DNA from: Capra hircus
Taxonomy: Eukaryota > Chordata > Mammalia > Artiodactyla > Bovidae
Direction of reading: 5' to 3'
Length of the DNA stretch: 64,000 nt
NCBI RefSeq assembly: GCF_001704415.2
Contig: NC_030826.1
Location: 53,773,362-53,837,361, forward strand
In this document: one piece after another, positions 47,775-60,439 of the stretch
How the letters are laid out: the number at the start of each line of letters is the position of its first letter
How positions within the stretch are numbered: the first letter of the stretch is position 1
Position numbers and translations under genes: made by a program
Notes under the pieces: generated by a model
The model's database searches: none
What the model was told of the DNA's origin: nothing
The model's input: the letters and a program-made list of their open reading frames with translations, nothing else

Positions 47775-48929
47775 AAAGAGATGGTCTGGGGCATGGGGGT
47801 GGGAAAAGGGAATTAATTAAAGCTTGCTTAACCATAGCTTTTGCCCATGGAAGAGATAGCCACCGTACTCTCGTCCAGAATACTAAAGTAAAAGGTGATG
47901 CAGAGATGTGGACCATAGTTTTACTACCAGATCTTTCTGGGGGCCTGCAATTAGGGGTATCCGCTCCCTCCATAGCCAAAATGTGTGTGTGTGGGGGCTT
48001 CCTGTTGGACTGGATCTTTTTTTTTTTTCCCACCCCATTCCCAGTCCACCACGAATGTGAGAGGATGTTGTGTGCGCCTGGAAGTGCCCCTTCGCCTTCC
48101 GTGACCCCCACAAGAGGAGAGGGTACCTGAGATGCAGGCTCCCGATGCTGGGCCGCAGCCCTGGGAACAGAAAGCCCCATGTGGGAGGGAGAGAGACAGG
48201 AAGAGCGGGCGTCCTGGTGGGGCGGGGATGGGGGTGGGGGGCCTCCCAGCAATCTGGTGCTGCTTCCCTGGATAATGAAATCTCCCCACCCCGGGTGTTG
48301 CTGGAGTCAGCCGGCAGCCAAATCAACCTCAATGGACCATTTGTCCCTCGTGTGAAGTGACTTTGGGATGTAATGGGTTTGCTATTAACTCACTCGTCCC
48401 CCGCTCTTCCCCTCCCCGCAGCATGAGTCATTCGCCCAGATGACTCTGCCCGGCAGGGCCCTTGCCAGGGGGTTGCCAGCTCCGGTTGGGCCTGTGTGAG
48501 GGGAGAGACCGACACAGAGGACAGAGGCAATCCAGCTGGAGGCCACCGGCCTGGGGCCCACAGATTCCCTGAGACTGTCTATACCCTGGGCCCCCGAGGC
48601 AGGGGTAGGTCCTTCTGTGTCTCCCTGGTTCCTGGGGCTCTGGGCAGCCATGCCCTTACCCATCTGGGTACCAACAGTCCTCCAGCAGACCCTCATAGGC
48701 AGGGAGCCAAGAAGGTGAACTCTCCTGGAATCTGGCCCCAAGGCTGCCAAGAATGAATTACCAGCCTTCCCATCTTGGAGTAGGAGGATTGGGGGGTTTG
48801 TGGGCTTGCTTTTCATTAATACTAAATGCTCAGGTTTTCTCAGCCACTGAGCCCTAGGCTCTGGGGAGGGAAGCTCCAAGCTGGCTTCCCTGCTTGGGGT
48901 CTTGGCAGCCCCCAAACTGAAACCTTTCT
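47775..48929. other. Unique sequence
   Basis: No recognised repeat or exon apart from a T-run at 48018-48028. Confidence 0.4.
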
Positions 48930-48942
48930 AAAGGCAAAATGT

Positions 48943-49152
48943 GGACTTCCCTGGTGGTCCAGTGGCTAAGAATCCACCGTGCAATGCAGGGGACATGGGT
49001 TCGATCCCTGGTCTGGGAATGAAGATCCCACGTGCCACGTGGCAACTAAGTGCGTGTGCCGCAACCACTGGGTCCACGCTCCACAACTAGAGAGTCCACA
49101 TACCGCAACTGAGACTCAAGGCAGCCAAGTGAATAGATAATAAAGAATAAAT
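48943..49152 (+). mobile_element. CHR-type SINE
   Basis: 'ggacttccctggtggtccag' head and (AATAA)n tail. Near-identical duplications AAAGGCAAAATGT (48930-48942) and AAAGGCAAATGT (49153-49164) flank it. Confidence 0.93.
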
Positions 49153-49164
49153 AAAGGCAAATGT

Positions 49165-50519
49165 GACCCGTCACTCTCTGGATCCAGTGGGAGCCCAGCA
49201 GGGCTGACAACCAGGCCTCGGCCTGCTGCCAGCCACTCCTTCCCTCTCCCGGTGCTTCTCCTCGCCCTCTGCTCAAGCCTGGCTGCTCCAGGTTCCTGCA
49301 CAAGCCGGGTGTCACAGCTCCATGCCTGTCCTACTCTATTCCCTCCACCCGGCAAGCCCTTCCCACCCTCCTTAGCCTAGCTCACTCTCAGTCCTTCTGC
49401 AGGAGCCTCCCTGAGCCCCTGGGTGGGGCAGCTCTCTTTTGGGACCCCATGGGTTTTCCCAGTGGCTGGGGCAGCCTCTAACCCAGACCATTCACTGGAG
49501 GGGGACGCCAGGCGGCGAGGAATCTGTAGGCGGGCTTCTTGGAGCAGAGAATCAGCACGGAGGAGTGACTGTGTTCTCCTGCTGCGGGTTAGAAAGTGAG
49601 ACGGGGCACCCAAGTCTCAGGAGAAAGGAAGTCATGAGCATCACCCCTCCCCCTGCCATGCCCCAGTAATCCTGCCAACCAGATGGGCCACCTTCTCAGC
49701 ACAGCTGTGCTTCAGCAGAGAGAAATTTCTCACCTTCGGGGACAGGGTGGGGACATTCCAGATGGGGCCTCGTCTACCCTGGTTACAGGGCCCGTGGAGT
49801 CTGGATCCCCACGGCTCTTTCATCCACGTGGCCACAGATGTGAGCCTGCCATCTCTGCCCGAGTGAGCATACATCTGGAGCTTTGTGGTCCGAAGGGCAG
49901 GGTGGGGCAGGGAGCCTGCCTTTAGCTGAAGCTGCTACACAAATGGAGAACAGGCCTGCACACAGATGCACCCCGAGGCTTTGGTGGGGGGGCGTCACTT
50001 CCAAGGAGGTGAACGAGGACATTCTAGGTCAGTGAATCACCAAGTGCCAGCACATCCAGACAGGCCACAGACCCATCCCCCCACCACTGGAGAGAAGGAA
50101 TTTGACACAGCTTACATATGGTGCGTGGGGCCTTCTGGGCCAGCAGGGTATGCAACTCAGAGGCTGAGAGGTTTGACCACTTGCTAATGAATAATCTAGA
50201 ACGTTTATCCAGGAAAAGGTTCAGCGTCGTCCAAATCTCAACACATGTCCCCCTTCTGCAGAACCGTGTCACTTTCCTAGCTCCACCCTCTCACCCCGTC
50301 TGCAAGCTTCAGTTGTCCAGAACACAACACAACCACCACCGTTAATCCTACGGGTCTCCCGAATCTCCCTCGTTCACGACTGCACCTCTAGTTCTCAGTA
50401 GAAGCTGACATTCAGTTCAAGACAGAGCAAGATCTTCCAAGGAGGGTGAGCTCTATTCTGTTGGAACCCCCTATAAAAACGGAAATCAGTCCTCAAACTT
50501 TCAGCAAGATTTTTGTTAG
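49165..50519. other. Unique sequence
   Basis: No confident repeat, exon or RNA gene. Confidence 0.4.
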
Positions 50520-50530
50520 GAAAGGATGAA

Positions 50531-50684
50531 CAGGACTTCCTTGGTGGTCCAATGGCTAAGACTGCATGCTCCCAATGCAGCGGGCCTGGGTTCAATCCCT
50601 GGTCGGGGAACTGGATCCCACATGACACGTCTAAGGTCAGATGCAGCTAAGTCAATAAATAAAAATAAATATAGATATATAAAA
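50531..50684 (+). mobile_element. CHR-type SINE
   Basis: 'caggacttccttggtggtcc' head, (AAATA)n tail, and a perfect 11-bp duplication GAAAGGATGAA (50520-50530, 50685-50695). Confidence 0.95.
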
Positions 50685-50695
50685 GAAAGGATGAA

Positions 50696-51445
50696 AGGCC
50701 AGGCTGAAACAGTGGCATGCTGGTAAATGTTTAACAATGTGCTCCGGTGGACAAGGGAAAGAGTGATTTATGGTGTTTGTTAATTGCTGTGATGTCAATA
50801 CTCCCACCATGGCTGAGTTCAAGCTTCCAACGTGACCTAACTGTACACAGAGCTGGCAAAAGACGTGCATACCACTGGGTGAAACTCTCAGATCACTACA
50901 GCTGATTCTTTCATCTTCAGAGACTGGCAAGTCTATGAAGTTCTTTGCTGGGCAAAACAGCAAACCCAGACAGGGTTCAATCAGCAGGCTAATCCAATCA
51001 ATGGCCCACCATCATGATGTGGGGCAGATTTCTGAGGCTGCCTCAGAGATCAGGGAGAAAGACAGTGGTGATAATCGACTAGTGATGTCTGCCCTAACCT
51101 CAGGATGGGAGATTATTGCACGGATTTGCCATTTGCCTTTCTCGACCTAAGACATTTCTCTTGCCCCTGAAGTTCAGCGCAAAGGTCACCTCCTTGGTGA
51201 ACTCTTTCCCAATCTCACCTTTACCCTGAGTAATCCCTGCCACAGAATTTAGTACCATTTTGTACACACCAAGGGAGTTATCAGTGTGTGTGGCACAGAC
51301 CCTAATTGCTCCCCCAATATCTGACCTCCCTTTCTTTATGGTAACAAAAGTTTCAGTTGGGCATATGTCTGCCCAGATAAAGAATACATTTCCCAGCCAC
51401 CTCTGCTGCTAGGAGTCATGTAATTAATTAGGTTCTGGCTACCAG
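50696..51445. other. Unique sequence with an L2-like relic
   Basis: Positions 51170-51300 ('aaaggtcacctccttggtg') resemble reverse-oriented L2. The remainder is unrecognised. Confidence 0.4.
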
Positions 51446-51720
51446 GAGGGAATCCCACTCCAGTACTCTTGCCTGGAAACTCCCATGGACAGAGGAGCCG
51501 GGTAGGCTGCATTCCATGGGGTCGCGAAGAGTCGGACATGACTGAGTGACTTCACCTTCACTTTCACTTTCATGCATTGGAGAAGGAAATGGCAACCCAC
51601 TCCAGTGTTCTTGCCTGGAGAATCCCAGGGACGGGGGGGGAGCCTGGTGGGCTGCCGTCTATGGGGTCGCAAAGAGAGTCAGACACAACTGAAGCGACTT
51701 AGCAGCAGCAGCAGCAGCAA
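51446..51720 (+). mobile_element. Bov-A2 SINE (dimeric BovA)
   Basis: Two BovA units joined by a CTTTCACTTTC spacer, ending in (CAG)n at 51702-51720. Confidence 0.93.
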
Positions 51721-52185
51721 CTTTTAGGACACTCCTGCCCCTCCCTCCCCACCACGGCTGGAGTGTGGACATGATGGATGGCAGGAGCTGAAGCAGCCCT
51801 CTTATTTCATGAGGTGGAGGCTGCATATTGAAGATGGCAGTCACAAAGGAGGAACAAACTGAGTCTTGGCTGCTTGGGGGCCACCATGACTGCTTATACT
51901 TGGACTAGGAAGCGGAAGAAAAAGGAACTTCTCTCCTGCTTAAGCCTCTATTGTGTTAGTCTTTGTTATGCAGCCAGATGGCACTCCGACTGATACCATG
52001 TGTGCCCATCATCCTGCTAGTCTGGGCAGGAGAAGGCAGGGCAGGGTTCCCAGCTTTATGCACGGAGCCCCTGGCAGAGTCTATCTGATACCATAGGTGT
52101 GGTTAAAGCAAAATGAACAGACGATTTCGACCAAGGTTTGTTTTGTCTGTTTTGATGTTTGAAACTGGAACAGAAAGACCTGCGT
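51721..52185. other. Unique sequence
   Basis: Possible MLT1-like tail phrases ('ttatgcagccagatggcac') near 51960, too weak to assign. Confidence 0.35.
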
Positions 52186-52197
52186 TTGATAGAGGAT

Positions 52198-52243
52198 CAG
52201 TTCAGTTCAGTCGCTCAATCATGTCCGACTCTTTGCAACCCTA
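52198..52243 (-). mobile_element. 46-bp BovB 3'-end insertion
   Basis: Only the BovB terminus is present ('cagttcagttcagtcgctc' to 'gactctttgcaaccc'). A perfect 12-bp duplication TTGATAGAGGAT flanks it (52186-52197, 52244-52255), so it is a complete, extremely truncated insertion. Confidence 0.95.
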
Positions 52244-52479
52244 TTGATAGAGGATATTCGCTAACAAACGTAAAACAGAGAAGGCAGCAAATAAATACAC
52301 GCCCGGCATAGGCTGGGACTGCTCTGGAGAGTGACGTGTTGGGATAGATTGTGAAAGTCACACACACAGTCAGGTGTGTGCTGGACAGAACAGAGCAGCA
52401 AAGAAACAATGGAACTGGCAGGAACATCAGGAACAAAGCACATGCCCAGAATATCAGGAGGTGCTCAGCCTCTGGTCAG

Positions 52480-53010
52480 ATGGTGGGTGCAGACCCAGGG
52501 CAGTCATTCACCAGGCTGAGATTGAGGGCAAGTTACTGCACCTCTCCAAGCTCCCAGTAACTATGTTAAGAACAATACCTAGATTGTAAGGATTAGTAAG
52601 TGGAAAATGTCTGGCATAAAACAATAGCTTGCTAAATGGTAGCTTGTATTACCAATAATATACAGTTTAATCCCTTTGTTTTACAAATATGAAAACTGGA
52701 CCTAGGGACTTCCCTGGTGGTCCTGTGGGTAAGTAAGACTCTGTGCTCCCGATGCAGGGACCCCAGGTTCAACCCCTGGTCCAAGAATTAGATCCTTTAT
52801 GCCACAACCAAGAGCTCGCATGTGAACATCCTGCGCACCGCAGCTAAGACCCAGCGCAGCCAAACAAATAAATAAATACATTCGCCCCCCCAAAAAAACA
52901 AAACAAAACACAAAAAAAACTAGACCTAAAGAGGCAGAATGGTTTGCCAAGGGTCACACGGCTCTTACTGACAGAGCCAGGATTAGAACACTGGGTCCCC
53001 ACTCCGCCTA
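52480..53010 (+). mobile_element. MIR relic(s), interrupted by a CHR-type SINE
   Basis: 'gagggcaagttactgcacc' and 'gtaaggattagtaagtgg' lie before, and 'aaagaggcagaatggtttgcc' with 'aagggtcacacggctc' after, the SINE at 52706. Confidence 0.75.
52706..52917 (+). mobile_element. CHR-type SINE inside MIR
   Basis: 'gggacttccctggtggtcctg' head, (AAATA)n and A-rich tail. The duplication AAAACTGGACCTA / AAAACTAGACCTA (one mismatch) flanks it. Confidence 0.9.
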
Positions 53011-54188
53011 CAGCGCCCTGGTGTGTAAGCAGTAGTCCTGGGTGAGTACAAGGACTAGGTAATCAGGGAGAACTCTTGAGAGTGAGACTGGAATATTTGG
53101 CAATGATTGTGTACGTAATCAGGACGATCACAACTTTTTAAATTAAAAAATAAGATTGCAAGAAGGGTGCATATTTAGCATGTGTGCCTTAAAGGTCAAA
53201 AGCCCCCCTGCTTCTTCCTCCGGCCCGTCCTTTTTGTGCCAGGACCTGGAGGATCCTACAGCTAGTGTGGGCCAGCCCAGGAGCCCATGCACCCTCCTGC
53301 CCTTTCTGGGGATATGATAGATTCTGAGGGACTCTCAGCTCCTCCCCTGATGCCCGTTTGCCTGCCTGAAGAGATGCCCCCGGCAGCCTGGTCTGGGCAC
53401 CCAACTGACTCTTGTGGACGTCTGGCCAGCAGCTTCTTCAGCTATGCTCTGGCCCCGCAAACATCCTAAATGCATAAAGCCACGAGTGAAGTTGTCCCAG
53501 CCTCCTCTCCCACGGCATTCAGTCCTGACCCTGGGGGTGTGGCCCCTGAGGCTGGCCCCCCCTGCCAGCAATCACTGCCATCAGACCCACTCAAGCTCTG
53601 GCTGCCAGAGCCCCAGCCTGTGCTGGAGTTCCCACTTAGAGAACCCAAGAGAGGAGAGGAGTGGAGGGCACCACTGGGGGCATCAGCTTTAGGGCCGGAG
53701 GCCATGCAGGGAGAGGGAGGAGGGGGAGAGAAAGATGGAGGATGAGTAAGAACCAGAGGGAAGACAAGAGGAGGCGCTTTCCAGAAAGCCACTCTCTTCT
53801 ACATTCATCATCTCCTTTCATTATATCATCACCTCCTTTATTCCTCCTGAACCCCCAGAATGCAAGCTCTCTAGTACCCCCCTTTCTGCACAGGAGTGGA
53901 GGTGCGAGGAGGACAGGGGGCCTGCCCAGGCGGCCAGGTACCAGAGGCGCTGCTGGGGCATGGGCTCCACCTGTCCAACCCCTGCATCCACTGCCCTGCA
54001 CCTTAAAGGGCCCAGAGCCGCAGGGGACTCGGCTTTGAGCCCCCACAAGAGGGTCTAAAGGACAGGGAGACAGGACTAGAGGCCAGGCCAGGTGCGGTCC
54101 CTGCAACGATGCTTGGGAGAAGCTGCGGAGGGGGCAGGTCACGGAGGGTGCTCACAATATCCATGCAGCGGGGGGATAACCGAGCCAG
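53011..54188. other. Unique sequence
   Basis: G+C-rich after 53180. No exon or repeat recognised. Confidence 0.4.
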
Positions 54189-54197
54189 AGGCAGCAT

Positions 54198-55078
54198 CAG
54201 TTCAGTTCAGTCACTCAGTCATGTCCGACTCTTTGCGACCCCATGGGCTGCAGGACGCCACGCTTCCTTGTCCATCACCACCTCCCAAAGCTTACTCAAA
54301 CTCATGTCCAGTGAGTCGGTGATGCCATCCAACCATCTCATCCTCTGTCAGCCCCTTCTCCTCCTGCCTTCAATTTTTCCCAGCATCAGGGTCTTCTCCA
54401 GTGAGTCAGTTCTTCACATCAGGTGGCCAAAGTATTGGAGTTTCAGCTTCAACATCAGTCCTTCCAATGAATATTCAGGACTGATTTCATTGAGGATTGA
54501 CTGTTTTGATCTTCTTGCAGTCCAAAAGACTCTCAAGAGTCTTCTCCAACACCACAATTCAAAATCATCAATTCTTCAGCGCTCAGCTTTCTTCACAGTC
54601 CAACTCTCATATCCATACATGACTAATGGAAAAACCATAGCTTTGACTAGACCTTTGTCTGCAAAGTAATGTCTCTGCTTTTTAACATGCTGTCAAGGTT
54701 GGTCATAGCTTTTCTTCCAAGGAGCAAGCATCTTTTCATTTCATGGTTGCAGTCACCATCTGCAGTGATTCTGAAGCCCCCAAAAATGAAGTTTCTCACT
54801 GTTTCCATTGTTTCCCCATCTATTTGCCATGAAGTGATGGGATGCCATGATCTTGGTTTTTTGAATGTTGAGTTTTAAGCCAACTTTTCACTCTCCTCTT
54901 TCACTTTCATCAAGAGGCTCTTTAGTTCCTCTTCACTTTCCGCCATAGGGGTGGTGTCATCTGTATATTTGAGGTTATTGATATTTCTCTAGGCAATCTT
55001 GATTCCAGCTTGTGCTTCATCTACCCCGCATTTCGCATGATATGCTCTGCATAGAAGTTAAATAAGCAGGGTGACAAA
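54198..55078 (-). mobile_element. BovB LINE, 5'-truncated 3' end of 881 bp
   Basis: Contiguous reverse complement of the BovB 3' portion, including the end of its reverse-transcriptase ORF, now interrupted. It runs from 'cagttcagttcagtcactc' to 'aataagcagggtgacaaa'. A perfect 9-bp duplication AGGCAGCAT flanks it (54189-54197, 55079-55087). Confidence 0.97.
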
Positions 55079-55087
55079 AGGCAGCAT

Positions 55088-56925
55088 AGCTTCCCCCAAG
55101 TGAAGCTGGGCAGGCAGCCTGCACACGGTCCTGGGGGATGGGGGTCCTTGTTGGCAACAGTACCTCTGGGTCTGGGAAGAACCTTCCAGCAAGCAGTGAG
55201 GACCGCACCGAGCATTATTCAAAGGTTCAGATGCTGGTTTTCTCCTGAGGATGGAAACTCCAAACCTCAACACGTGCTTCTAAAGCCTCCACGGATTTTG
55301 CAGGGATCCCATCACGTCCCTTGTTGTGAAGTCTTTTCAAATGCTGCGGCCACCGTGGGTGGGACGCGGGTCTCCACCCACCAGGCAGGAGCATGGGATG
55401 GGCACATGACCTTGGAGCCACTGTCAGGCTCTCTACACACAGCTGTGCGACACACATGAACGGGCACAGCAGCCGGGACAAAAGACAAGACCCCTCAGTG
55501 GCCAGCGTTGCAGAGCAGAATCCTGGCAGCCATCTAGGGGGCTGTGGGGAGGGCAGGGGGGTGCGTTTGCACAAGCTCTTCGCACATGTGTGGCTGACAA
55601 TCACCCCCACACCCAGGCCCGGGAAGCTGGCCCAGAGCCTGCCGGCAACAGGGTGCTGGTAATCCTCAGCTGCTTCCCTGACGCCACTCGCAGACGCTGT
55701 CCAAGGCGGAAAGGAGAGAGTGACTGTTTCCAAGGTCACACACCCAAAGGGGGACATGGAACCAGAGGACAGAGACAGGCATTTGGGCCAAAGCCATCAG
55801 CTCTCGGTTATGTGGGTCAATGGGCGAGCACAGACCCATTCGTTCAGCACTTTCATTGAGCAACTACCAAGGGCCCAGCAGCTTAGAGCATCCGGGTAAC
55901 CCAGCTCCTGGGAAACATCTTGGTCCTTTCCTGGGCCTGATGTCCTAGGAAGAACTGGTCTTTGGGTATCACACGAGCCTAAAAAGAACTCTTGGCTTGG
56001 CTAAACTGCTGGCTGGAGGAGTCTGGGCAAGTTACTCAACATCTCTGAGCCTGTTTCCTCGTAACACAGTCCCCGTGCCTGCTGCACCCAGTCTCCGCAA
56101 GATGATGCCAGCAGGCACCCAGCACTGGCCTGGGTCCCAGGACTAGACGGATCCCTTGTTGAAGAAAGTGTGGCAAGCAGGCGGCAGGCCTTGCACTGCG
56201 CTCTGCTCCCTGTGGGAAATACTCAAGTGATGATCCATCGGGCTCATCCGAAGGCGCAGGGAGGTCGCAGCAGGAGGCAGGCTGGGCCCCTCCAGCTGCT
56301 TCTCCTGAAGTTTGCCCGAGAGGGGAAATTATCACCTCGAGCGCCTTTTTCTCCCCGGACAGCTGCCTGGATCCCTGACCAAGCCCGCTGGCCAGGCAGA
56401 CGGCTCCACGATGGCAGGAGGGGCTTGTGGGGGTGGGTTTGAACTTGACCAGTGACCTCCAGGGAGGAGGGGGTCATTTGGCCCTCCCCTCCAGCTGGGA
56501 AGGAGGGTCCAGGCTGGGCTGGGGCACTGGAGAAATCCACTTCCTGGGAGTGGGGCCACACTGGAGGGACCAGGCTACAAGCAGGTCCCTCAGTGCCTGA
56601 AGCAGGACGGGGCCAAGGGGTCTCCCTGACAGGGTCCCTGGCTGGTGGGACACTGCTTCACATCAGAGGAGAAAGAGCAACCAGGAGAGAGTGTGGGAAT
56701 GCTTGAGTGTGTATGAACATGACGAGGGTGTGGGTAAGGGAGACAGGAGTAAGTCCCTGACCCCTCTATTCCTGTGTTTCCCCATCAATAAAATGGGATA
56801 ACACTACCTACTTCCAAGAGCTGTCATGACACAAAAATTATTAATATTTATTACACGCTTAAAACAGGGCCTGGCACAAAACCATTACTCTAGATTTGCT
56901 AAATAAGTAAAAATAAGACACATGT
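55088..56925. other. Unique sequence with MIR-like fragments
   Basis: MIR phrases occur at 55840-55885 ('cactttcattgagcaactac'), 56010-56070 ('gggcaagttactcaacatc') and 56745-56890 ('tccccatcaataaaatggg'). No exon recognised. Confidence 0.5.
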
Positions 56926-57062
56926 GGGATTTCCCTGGTGGTGCATTGGTTAAGGCTCCACGCTCCCACTGCAGGGCACACAGGTTCGAGCGGAACACCA
57001 GTTCAATCCCTGGTTGGGGGACTAAGATCCTGCATGCCGAGAGGCATGGCCAAAAAAGAACA
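56926..57062 (+). mobile_element. Short CHR-type SINE
   Basis: 'ggatttccctggtggtgcattgg'-type head, a duplicated B-box segment ('aggttcgagc' and 'agttcaatccctgg'), and the end 'gcatggccaaaaaag'. Confidence 0.85.
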
Positions 57063-57589
57063 AAGGCACGTTATCACGTGCTTAACAACAGAGCTTGCAT
57101 ATCGTGGCATTGATAGCTAGTGGTCTTGAATCCTGCCATTAGAACCAAGACAGCCTCGAGTGCTGAGCCTTGTTCTAGGGACCCTGGAGCAGGAGGGTCT
57201 CTGACTAGAGGGATCTGTCTCTATGATTGGAGCTGCTTCAAGCCCCCAGGTGCATGTGCGTGCGTGTACGCAGGCGTGTGCATGAACATGTGCAAGGCAC
57301 AGGCATGTGTTCATATATAGATGGGACCCTCTGCATGTGCTTACCCAGGACCCATCTGACCCAGCTCTGAATTATGGTGTCGGAGCCTAGTGAGTGGGCC
57401 ATGGGGCTGAGGCTCCGATTCTCTAGGAAACAAGCGAACCGAGATTTTGGTCAGAACAGGCAGCCAAAGAGAAAGGCCAAAGTGCAGGATCAAGCCCAGC
57501 CTGCCCTAAAGACAAAGCACAGTGTGCAGATATTTCCAACAATATTACACTTTGAAATTCAAGTTCTCATAAGATAATAGATGCCTGGT

Positions 57590-58110
57590 ATTGGCAAGAA
57601 CCTGAGGTCCCTTCTACAGCAATCCTGAACAATCTTCACACAGTCCCTGACTGAATATGTCTCGGCATGGGGGACTCACTACTTTGCAAAAGAGCTCACT
57701 CCACTGTTAGAAAGTGAAACCTGTGAGAAAAATGCCACTTTCTGTTACTTTCCAAGTATCTGGTTCTGGTTTTCTATTTTAGAGGAACTCAAAATAAGCC
57801 CTCTGCAGGACTTCCCTGGGGGTCTGTCTAGCGGCTGAGACTCCAGGCTCCCAATGCAGGGGGCCTAGGATTCAATCCCTGGCCAGAGAACTAGACCCTG
57901 TGTGCCACCAGTAAGAGCTAACATGATGCAACCAAGGCCTGGTGCAGCCAAATAAATAAATATTAAGGAAAACAAACCCTCTGCTTCTTCTACATGACAG
58001 CTCTTCAAACAGTTGGAGATGGGACCATGGCTCTCCTCCTCTCTGCATCTCCTGTCCAGATAATCACCTTGACCTTCTCTGACCCATCTCAAACGGTCTC
58101 CTAGGGTCCT
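57590..58110 (-). mobile_element. Ancient CR1/L3-like LINE relic, interrupted by a SINE
   Basis: 'ggactcactactttgcaa', 'agctcactccactgttag', 'ttctacatgacagctcttc' and 'gaccttctctgacccatc' resemble the reverse complement of mammalian CR1/L3 3' ends. The CHR SINE at 57807 splits it. Confidence 0.45.
57807..57976 (+). mobile_element. CHR-type SINE
   Basis: 'ggacttccctgggggtctg' head and (AAATA)n tail. An 8-bp duplication CCCTCTGC (57799-57806, 57977-57984) flanks it. Confidence 0.9.
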
Positions 58111-58179
58111 CACTGTCCATCCACAGCCTCCTTCAGCACTGAGTCCTGGAGAGGCCCCTCAGCAGCCAGAGCCCACTGC

Positions 58180-58565
58180 AGATTGAACTGTGCCCCCCCA
58201 AAACATGCTGAAACCATCCTGCCCAGATCCTGTCTACATGACCTCATTTGGAAATGAGGCTTTTGCAGATATGATCAAGATGAGGGCATCCTGACTTAGG
58301 GTGGGGCCCTACACCCAGTCTCTGCTCTCGTTCTAAGAAAGGAGCAGGTGATTGGACCCAGACACACCCCGGGAACACAGCCCAGTGGGGACAGAGGGAG
58401 AGCCTGCAGTGACGCGGCCCCGGGTCCAGGAGTACTGACAGCCACCAGGAGCTGGGAAGAGGCATGGAAAGGATCCCTGAGCCTCCAGGAGGAATCCACG
58501 CTGATTTCTGCTTTCAGAGCCCCTGGATTGTGGTCACTGTTATGGCAGCCATAGTATCAACCCAG
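58180..58565 (+). mobile_element. MLT1 LTR, uninterrupted
   Basis: 'gaactgtgcccccccaaaac', 'catttggaaatgaggc', 'cagccaccaggagctggg' and 'gtcactgttatggcagcc' mark a nearly complete copy. Confidence 0.85.
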
Positions 58566-59376
58566 GGCCTGAGCAAGGGTGGCCCAGCTGGCACGGTGTC
58601 TCCCTGCCCTGCTCCTCCAGCACTGCAGCCAGTCTGCATCTGTTATCCTCTCTCACTGAGTCCCAGTCAGCAAGCATCCGTGGATCCTCCCACGTCCCCG
58701 GTAAGGGCAGCCCTGCCACTCGAGTACCTGCTGTCCAGGGTCTCCCACCATCCTGGCTCCCCCAAATCTGACTCACTCTGGGGGTCCCAGTGCCCTTCCT
58801 GTACCCCATCTGATCCTGGGGTCTCAGGACCAGCCCAGAACCTACATTTTAGCACGTTTCCCAGGTGACTTCATCAGCCAGCTTGAGGGGCTCTGGGCCA
58901 GATAACCTTAGCCCAAGATTCCAGGACAAGGGCCAACCTGAAGTGTGACCCGTCCCGACCTCAAGAGACTCCCTGGGGCACAGGCGGGTCTCCTGAGCCC
59001 TCCAGAGCTGGGACATGCAACGCCAGGACAGGCCCTCAACTGCGCTGGACACTCCTGGCAAAACCTACTCTTCTGAACGTGAACGGTTCCCACCCACCTC
59101 CACTTTCTGTTCCTTTGAATGAACAGCAACAGAATAACATGACTTTGTGCCAAAGGTGGGGCCGGAAGTTTCCCAGAGTCCAGTTTCCTGTCAGGCCTAG
59201 GTACAACCCACAAGAGTGCTTTGTGTGTATGTGTGTGTGTGTCTGAGTGCACACGCGTGCATGTGTGTGTATGTGCGTGAGCGTGTCCCACCACGTGCAG
59301 CCTGGGGAAGGGTGGAGAAGCTCATAGAAATCCTTTCTGGGGTCAGGAAGATAGAAAAATGGGAAATGAGACTGTG

Positions 59377-59380
<4 letters not shown>
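58566..59380. other. Unique sequence with an imperfect TG tract
   Basis: A degenerate TG/CG tract lies at 59221-59284. No exon or interspersed repeat was identified. Confidence 0.4.

Positions 59381-59430
<50 letters not shown>
59381..59430. repeat. (CA)25 microsatellite
   Basis: Fifty bases of uninterrupted CA, the longest perfect dinucleotide run in the window. Confidence 0.97.
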
Positions 59431-59434
<4 letters not shown>

Positions 59435-60211
59435 GCCCAGAGGGAAGGTCTTACTTTCCTTCACCTGGAAGGATCTCTGGGCTTGGGAAACAAGACTGGA
59501 TGAAATAGAAAACAATACGAGTTGCAGAGGACGTGGGGAAATTGGAACTCTTGGGCGCTGCTGGTGGGAATGTCAAATGGTGCCACCTCGACAGAAAACA
59601 GTTTGGGGTGCCTCAGAAAATTAAAAGCAGAAAATCAGATGGAGAATGACCATCGCTCTTTGTGCTTATTCGCTCAGTGCCACGGGCGTGCCACAGGGCG
59701 GGCCAGTGGAAGATCTGCCTTGAGTGTCTCCGCCGACCATCCATCAGTCCCTGTCAGGCGTGGAAGGCATTTCTACCAGTTTCCGCTGTGCTCCTAGTCT
59801 CACCCCCATCTCATTTCCTCCTCCAGGCTCCTTTAATCCCTCAGCTGCATGCTCCAGCCCCCACCTTTGCACTTGGGTGTGAACCATTTCCTGTGCAGGC
59901 ACGTGCACACATACACGGCGTGGGGGTACAGGGAGGGGCAGTGCAGGGAGCGGAGTCTTTCTGCAGAGCAGAGGGGGCTGCTCTTCCTGGTCGCCTGGGC
60001 ATTGTCCCTCCTCTGGCCCAGCTGTACTAGGTCAGCAGCCAGCAGGCCCCTTCCCATGGACCAGCTCTAGCCCCCACAGCACCCCGCCCCCCCCCCCCAG
60101 CCAACACTAGGACACTGGAAGGCACATCCTCTGCACCAGCTCCATCCAACCTGCTCACACCCTCCTGAAGTTTCTCAGCCACCCAATAAGCTGCTGCTAC
60201 AGACCAGCTCC
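59431..60211. other. Sequence with weak L1-like phrases, then unique
   Basis: 'acgtggggaaattggaactc' and 'tgctggtgggaatgtcaaatgg' (59530-59585) are old L1 3' phrases; beyond about 59650 it is unique. A C-run lies at 60087-60099. Confidence 0.5.
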
Positions 60212-60438
60212 AGCTTCCCAGGTGGCGCACTGGTAAAGAATCTGTCTGCCAGTGTGGGAGATGCAACAGACGTGGGTTCAATCCCTGGGTCAGGAAGATC
60301 CCCCGGAGAAGCAAATGGCAACCCACTCCAGTGTTCTTGTCTGGAGAATCCCATGGACAGAGGAGCCTGGCGGGCTACAGGGCTACCCACGAGGTCACAA
60401 GGAGTCGGGCCTGGCTGAAGCAACTGTGCACACACACA
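60212..60438 (+). mobile_element. Bov-tA SINE
   Basis: 'cttcccaggtggcgcactgg' head to 'gagtcgggcctggctgaagc' with a CA tail. Confidence 0.9.
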
Positions 60439-60439
60439 T

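Noticed and set aside
60087..60099. C-run with nearby G+C-rich sequence as a promoter
   Set aside because: A simple mononucleotide run without CpG enrichment or other promoter marks.
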